DNA of 8,804 nt from assembly GCA_022703195.1 (NCBI GenBank), contig JAKLEF010000071.1:1-8804 (forward strand), given 5' to 3'. The translations under genes and the position numbers were made by a program. Numbering within the stretch: the stretch's first letter is position 1; each line of letters begins with the position of its first letter. This document shows positions 4,878-8,804 of this stretch, piece by piece. Origin of the DNA: Candidatus Fermentibacterota bacterium. GTDB lineage: Bacteria > Fermentibacterota > Fermentibacteria > Fermentibacterales > Fermentibacteraceae. The notes beneath the pieces were generated by a model that was not told the origin of the DNA, did not search any database, and saw only the letters and a list, made by a program, of their open reading frames with translations.

Positions 4878-5707
4878 GAATCCGCCAGATCGTTTATGCT
4901 CACCGGCTTGTACAGCACCGCCGCGCCTCCGCCCGGGAAGCGCACGCCCGAACCGGCATCCGCGATCACTACGGCGCGGCACTTCGGGCAGGTCCTGACG
5001 ATCTCCGCGAGGCAAGCATCCGCCTCCGACTGGTCGCGGGGCGAGTCTATCACGGCCACCCCCGCGGGGCGCCCCAGGGGTGCGAGTTCGAGCACCATTC
5101 GAGCCGTGGATTCGGTGACCAGATCGAATCCCAGGAGCTGGAGCATCTCGCCGCTCGAACCCTCCGGGGCATCACCGAGAGTCACGAGGAGCGCGAGGGG
5201 TTTCTGCGCGACGGGACCCTGTCCCTTCCGGGCCTGGGTTTCGGACTTCCTGCCTCCCCGCACGGCCTTCTCCATCTGGCTGTCGAGCAGGACGCTTATG
5301 ACCGCCCTGGAACCGTCGATGAGCACCGAGGCGGTGTAGAGCCTGCAGACCACCCTCGCCCCAGCGCTGTCGACCACGGTGGCCTCCACCGACTTGAGCG
5401 AACGGCCCTGCCTCCCGAGGTCGACCACGAAGGAGAGGCCTGCCTCGACCAGGGTCCTGCCGATGACGGATTCGCGCGTGGTGCCGAACAGGTCGAGGCA
5501 GGCGTCGTTCATCTCGAGGACCTGCCCGGTCGATGCGTCGGCGGCCATCACGGCCACTGGGATGCTCCTGAAGAGAAGGCTCCTGCCGTCGGGATCGGGC
5601 GCCATGGACAGCGGCCTCGAGCGGCCGGCCGGCTCGTCCTCTCTGCCGGGGATCTCCTTCGTGCTCATCAGCCCTTCGCTGTCAGCGCGGAAACGCCGTT
5701 CTGCCAT
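4853..5707 (-). CDS. PAS-domain protein with C-terminal degenerate receiver-like domain
   Basis: The 284-residue soluble protein has an N-terminal charged leader, a PAS domain at about 43-142 (LLFRSIPVAVMAADASTGQVLEMNDACLDLFG, then an IGRTLVE stretch) and a receiver-like domain at about 169-282. In the latter VAVID places an aspartate at 221 where the phosphate acceptor is expected, and LYKP gives the conserved lysine at 267. The acidic pair after the first strand is not well kept (LGDAPEG), so phosphorylation is uncertain. No histidine-kinase domain is present. It probably senses a small molecule or redox state and signals by protein contact. It starts 12 nt after the GGDEF-HEAT gene, so the two likely act together. 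The ATG at 5707 has no clear ribosome-binding site; the ATG at 5668 is an alternative. The stop lies inside a perfect 12-bp hairpin. Confidence 0.75.
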   Translation of the reverse strand: MAERRFRADSEGLMSTKEIPGREDEPAGRSRPLSMAPDPDGRSLLFRSIPVAVMAADASTGQVLEMNDACLDLFGTTRESVIGRTLVEAGLSFVVDLGRQGRSLKSVEATVVDSAGARVVCRLYTASVLIDGSRAVISVLLDSQMEKAVRGGRKSETQARKGQGPVAQKPLALLVTLGDAPEGSSGEMLQLLGFDLVTESTARMVLELAPLGRPAGVAVIDSPRDQSEADACLAEIVRTCPKCRAVVIADAGSGVRFPGGGAAVLYKPVSINDLADSLNSAQQN

Positions 5708-5719
5708 GATCCGACATGT

Positions 5720-7642
5720 CTAAGATGCATCACCGGAGCCCGGGGAGGAACCTCCTCCCGCCGTGTCACGGGCGGCCATCCTCATCCGCGCGGCCATAAG
5801 GACTGCCCGGGCGGCGGCCACCGCGATCTCGCGCCTCCTGCTCCTCAGCAGGGGGAGCATGATTCCGGGCCTCGCTCCCGAGAGAGCCGCCAGCCTCGCG
5901 AGAGCCGCGAGGTCCTCGCTCCTGCGTTCCACCCCGGCGCTCTCCGCGGCGGATGCCGCCGCAAGTATCATGCCCGCCCCGGGAGGGATGCCCCTCTTCT
6001 CCATCACCGTCACGATCAATGCGAATACATGACCGTCCGCCGAGCCGGCAGCCCTCTCGAGAGCAGCTCCCAGCTTCCGCCCGCCCCTGCCGGGGAGGGC
6101 GGCGAGGCACCTGAGGGCCGGGATGGTCGAACCGGTGCCCAGCAGCCCCGTCGCCGCATCCTCGACCGAATCCATCATGGGTGGGGAGAGGGACGACGGA
6201 TTCAGCCACTGGAGGGCTTGCGCGGCCCCGCCGTCGAGTCCCGCCTCGCGGGCTATCAGGAGCGCCCCTTCATCCCCCCCGGATGCGGCTATGGCCTTCC
6301 AGAGCGCCGCGCTCCTCTGCCCTGGCGCTCCCGAGACCATCTCCGACAACACGCCCATCGCCCCGGGATCGGCGAGGAGAGCCAGGCCCTCCAGGGCCGC
6401 CTCACGCTCCGCCGAGTCGTTCCGGGTCCCGTCCTCGGGCATTCCCAGCCTGCCCAGGAGGATTCCGAGCGCCCCGGGCGCCCTCACCGCCCCTGCCGCC
6501 CTCAGGGCAGCCCTCCTGACCCAGGTGCTGGGATCACCGGTCCTCTCCGCAATGGCCTCCGCCGATGAGGCTGATCCGGATAGGGCGAGCGCCTCCACCG
6601 CCCTGGTCCTCACATGGGGGCTGGGATCCGTGAGGGATTCGACCAGGATCGCCTGCGATCCAGGACAGGCCAGGGAACCGAGCGAGAGTGCCGCGCTCTT
6701 CCTTATGCCATCGGGCAGACCGCTCGAGAGGATGCTCTCGAGGAGGCCCGAAGCCCTCCTGTCTCCGGCTATCCCTGCGGCCTCCAGCACGGCCTTGGCG
6801 TCGGAATGATCACGGGTTCCGGAGTCAAGGAGCCCGATCCATACAGGCTCAATGCTTCCGGGGTATCTCTGCCGCCCGTCGCCGCAGCCCTCTGCGGGAG
6901 CTCCGGCACCGGCCCCGACGATTTCAGTCAGGGTATGCGGAGCGAGGTCGCCCCGTTTTTCGCGCTTCGCGACCCCGGCGGCACCGGCGAGCTCCTCGAG
7001 GGTCATACCGGCCCTCAGGTCGAGGACGACCGTGCAGACGTCCACGAATGGGAAGAACCGGAACCTGCCGAAGCGGTCGAGCGTCTCTATCCCGCCCCTC
7101 GCCCTGTCGGACTCTGAGTAGAATGCAGGGGCGCGGGACCTGAACTCCTCGCGCGCCGAAGCCATCGCCCGTTCGAGCAGGGGTCCGGGTCCTACGCAGA
7201 CGAAGTCGTCACCCCCGACGTGACCCGTGAAGAGGCCTCCGCATGCGCGCGTGAGCGACTCGGCCAGGGTCCTTATGACGGCATCGCCGCGCGAGAAGCC
7301 GTAGTAGTCGTTGAAGGGCTTGAAGTCCGTGATGTCGGCATAGGCCACGGCAGCCCCGCCGGACCGGATGGCCGCTCCCAGCACGGCCGCTATCCTGGCG
7401 TTGCCGGGCAGGCCCGTGAGCGGGCTCTCCTCCCTGGCCGATCCTATCCGTGCAACAAGGTTTTCGACATAGGCAGAGACCGCTTCGCGCGGAAGCCCCG
7501 GGGGCAGCACCGCCCAGGCCCCGGCCCCGAGCCACGCCCCGGCGTCTTCCGGTCCGGCTATCGCTATCCAGGGCAGCCCAGCCGCCACGAGAGGCGCTGC
7601 GACCCCGGATGCCTCGCCCGGATCGAATCCGGGGCCCACCAC
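5720..7642 (-). CDS. GGDEF-domain protein fused to HEAT-like repeats
   Basis: Residues 1-65 resemble the second half of a receiver fold (PWIAIAG, AWAVLPPG). A GGDEF domain follows at about 70-235: LTGLPGN at 75-81, DITDFKPFND at 103-112, and the signature GGDDF at 143-147 in place of GGDEF/GGEEF. The inhibitory RxxD site is absent, since C and L occupy the expected R and D positions. Residues 280-630 are a run of two-helix HEAT-like repeats (for example GIRKSAALSLGSLACPGSQ and HVRTRAVEALALSGSASS), a protein-docking scaffold. Diguanylate cyclase activity is possible but may be weak or lost. GTG 7642 is the first standard start, but the frame is open back to the end of the CNNM gene and the receiver-like fold seems to continue there; a strong GGAGG lies just before a CTG at 7720. 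It precedes the PAS gene by 12 nt. Confidence 0.82.
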   Translation of the reverse strand: MVGPGFDPGEASGVAAPLVAAGLPWIAIAGPEDAGAWLGAGAWAVLPPGLPREAVSAYVENLVARIGSAREESPLTGLPGNARIAAVLGAAIRSGGAAVAYADITDFKPFNDYYGFSRGDAVIRTLAESLTRACGGLFTGHVGGDDFVCVGPGPLLERAMASAREEFRSRAPAFYSESDRARGGIETLDRFGRFRFFPFVDVCTVVLDLRAGMTLEELAGAAGVAKREKRGDLAPHTLTEIVGAGAGAPAEGCGDGRQRYPGSIEPVWIGLLDSGTRDHSDAKAVLEAAGIAGDRRASGLLESILSSGLPDGIRKSAALSLGSLACPGSQAILVESLTDPSPHVRTRAVEALALSGSASSAEAIAERTGDPSTWVRRAALRAAGAVRAPGALGILLGRLGMPEDGTRNDSAEREAALEGLALLADPGAMGVLSEMVSGAPGQRSAALWKAIAASGGDEGALLIAREAGLDGGAAQALQWLNPSSLSPPMMDSVEDAATGLLGTGSTIPALRCLAALPGRGGRKLGAALERAAGSADGHVFALIVTVMEKRGIPPGAGMILAAASAAESAGVERRSEDLAALARLAALSGARPGIMLPLLRSRRREIAVAAARAVLMAARMRMAARDTAGGGSSPGSGDAS

Positions 7643-7733
7643 GCAGGGGCCGTCCGCATCACGGCAGGGTTCCGGGAGGCCGGACCGGCCGGATGTACCC
7701 GGGGTCAGGAATCTGACCAGGAGCCCCCCTCCG

Positions 7734-8696
7734 TCACTGGAGCCGGCCGAGCGGCTCCGGTCTGGTGCATACGGCCCTTCCGAGGATGGCTTCGACGATA
7801 AGGTCGGGATCGATCATCCCCACCGGCTGGCCCGACGATCCGAGGACGACCCCCGCCGGGGCGCCCGACCTGCGCAGGTCGTAGAGGACCTTCCCGAGGA
7901 CGGTCGATCTGTCGAAGGAGGGGATCCCCTCGATGATCCCCGGCAGGTCCCAGTCGCCGGTCTGTCTCAGGAGCAGCGAAGTCCGCACGATCCCGGCCAG
8001 GTTCCTGCCGCCGGGCTCGAACACGAGCAGGAATCCGGCATCCCTCGAGAGTGCGACCCTCGCGGCCTCCTCCCTGGAGATGTCGGAGGGTATGGAGGGA
8101 TAGTCCTCGTAGCCCTTCATGTGCCTCTCGGCGGGAGCTGATCCCAGGTCGAGCACGCGGTCGGCGTCCCTGCCGGCCTCCGCCCCCTCGGAATGCAGGT
8201 AGGACCTGACCTCCTCCCTGCTCTCGAAGAACCTGGAGGAGCCTCCCCTGCCCATGAGGAGCCTGGGGAGCCACCCAGCGACGAGGACTACGGGATACAG
8301 AACAGTCCTGATCATCGAGAGGGGAAGGGCGGCCCTGTCCACGAGCGAGTCGCGGTGCATGAAGGCCGCATGCTTGGGTATGACCTCGGCGAAGACGAGG
8401 ATTGCGAGACCCACTGCGACTGCTGACGCCGTCTCGATCCAGGGCCTGCCGGTGGCTTCGGCCAGGCCGGCGGCCAGGCTCGAGCAGAGGACCGTTCCTA
8501 TGTTGGTCCCGACCAGCGTGGTCGTCAGATAGCGCTCCGGGTCCTTCATGAACCTGACGCTGCGGGCGGCCCTGGGATCGCCCTCCCTGGCCCTGGCCAG
8601 CGCCCTGATCCTGCTGGCCGCCGAGAAGGCGGTCTCGGTACCGCTCGAGAAGGCGGTCAGGGCAAGCGACAGCAGCATCAGCACCCAGTCCGTCAC
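7734..8696 (-). CDS. CNNM-domain (DUF21) membrane protein with CBS pair, lacking the CorC/HlyC domain
   Basis: The family (CorC/HlyC, CNNM) is linked to magnesium or cobalt transport across the inner membrane. Four hydrophobic segments can be seen: about 4-26, 60-80, 88-112 and 125-148. Hallmark motifs are SSGTETAFSAAS around 17-28, TTTLVGTNIGTVL around 58-70 and FAEVIPKHAAF around 101-111. A CBS pair follows at about 190-307 (IPSDISREEAARVAL, GVVLGSSGQPVGMID). The protein ends directly after the CBS pair at 320 residues, whereas typical members of over 400 residues carry a CorC/HlyC domain. Its GTG start overlaps the TGA of the preceding gene (GTGA) with a purine-rich GGAGGGGGAGG ribosome-binding site upstream, which decides the start and implies coupling to the gene before it. 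Confidence 0.88.
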   Translation of the reverse strand: MTDWVLMLLSLALTAFSSGTETAFSAASRIRALARAREGDPRAARSVRFMKDPERYLTTTLVGTNIGTVLCSSLAAGLAEATGRPWIETASAVAVGLAILVFAEVIPKHAAFMHRDSLVDRAALPLSMIRTVLYPVVLVAGWLPRLLMGRGGSSRFFESREEVRSYLHSEGAEAGRDADRVLDLGSAPAERHMKGYEDYPSIPSDISREEAARVALSRDAGFLLVFEPGGRNLAGIVRTSLLLRQTGDWDLPGIIEGIPSFDRSTVLGKVLYDLRRSGAPAGVVLGSSGQPVGMIDPDLIVEAILGRAVCTRPEPLGRLQ

Positions 8697-8804
8697 TGCG
8701 CCTCCCCCTCCACCTTCTCTATGAACAGGGTCCCTATCCGGCGGCCCTCCATGGTGAGCACCCTCATGAGGATGCCGCCGATCTCGAGGGTGTCGCCGAC
8801 GGCC
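8693..8804 (-). CDS. C-terminal end of a CorC/HlyC-domain protein (probable CNNM paralogue), 5' part beyond the window
   Basis: Only the last 36 codons are visible. They read AVGDTLEIGG, then ILMRVLTMEGRRIGTLFIEKVEGEAQ, which resembles the last strands of the CorC/HlyC transporter-associated domain (a glycine-aspartate turn followed by a V-x-x-M-x-G-R-R-I strand). The stop overlaps the GTG of the next CNNM gene. Together this suggests two CNNM-type genes in tandem, the first with and the second without the CorC/HlyC module. The call rests on a short stretch plus context. Confidence 0.65.
   Translation of the reverse strand, partial: AVGDTLEIGGILMRVLTMEGRRIGTLFIEKVEGEAQ

Noticed and set aside
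4577..6568. A 663-codon plus-strand open frame across the repeat array and both signalling genes
   Set aside because: It crosses palindromic non-coding DNA and is antisense to two genes with clear domains; its composition (many Arg, Gly, Pro, His) is typical of a GC-rich shadow frame.

Overview
The window is high-GC bacterial DNA and almost fully used. All protein genes lie on the minus strand. Arg AGG and Ile ATA codons are common despite the GC content (recJ has ATA-GGG-ATA, for example). That, with a type A RNase P RNA, DHH-family RecJ and a DinG-type helicase, points to a bacterium. I cannot name the phylum with confidence; an uncultivated lineage is a guess only.

Layout, following minus-strand transcription from the right edge. 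(1) 8804-4853: the C-terminal end of a CorC/HlyC-type CNNM protein, a second shorter CNNM-CBS membrane protein coupled to it by a GTGA overlap, a GGDEF domain fused to a long HEAT-repeat array, and a PAS plus receiver-like protein 12 nt further on. These look like one co-directional operon of membrane transport and signalling genes. (2) 4852-4331: a non-coding convergent stretch of about 520 bp between the PAS gene and a plus-strand tRNA-Leu(CAA). It is full of perfect inverted repeats and holds two near-identical 77-bp direct repeats. (3) 4244-4143: back-to-back promoters for tRNA-Leu (plus) and for a tRNA-CAU/tRNA-Val(CAC) pair (minus). (4) 3916-1: a terminator-like hairpin after tRNA-Val, then a C4 zinc-ribbon coiled-coil protein, the RNase P RNA gene (rnpB), recJ and dinG, packed with gaps of about 20 nt or less or with overlaps. 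This is an RNA-processing and DNA-repair neighbourhood.

The most unusual part is 4331-4877. Three 12-bp hairpins sit at equivalent places in a degenerate tandem repeat. Their stems differ in sequence but remain perfectly paired, so the changes are compensatory. A second hairpin class with 7-bp stems also varies in sequence while its flanks (CTCTCGCA and TGCTG) stay constant. The last hairpin overlaps the final codons of the PAS/receiver gene. I do not recognise the family; it could be a structured RNA, a termination or convergence module, or a non-autonomous palindromic element.
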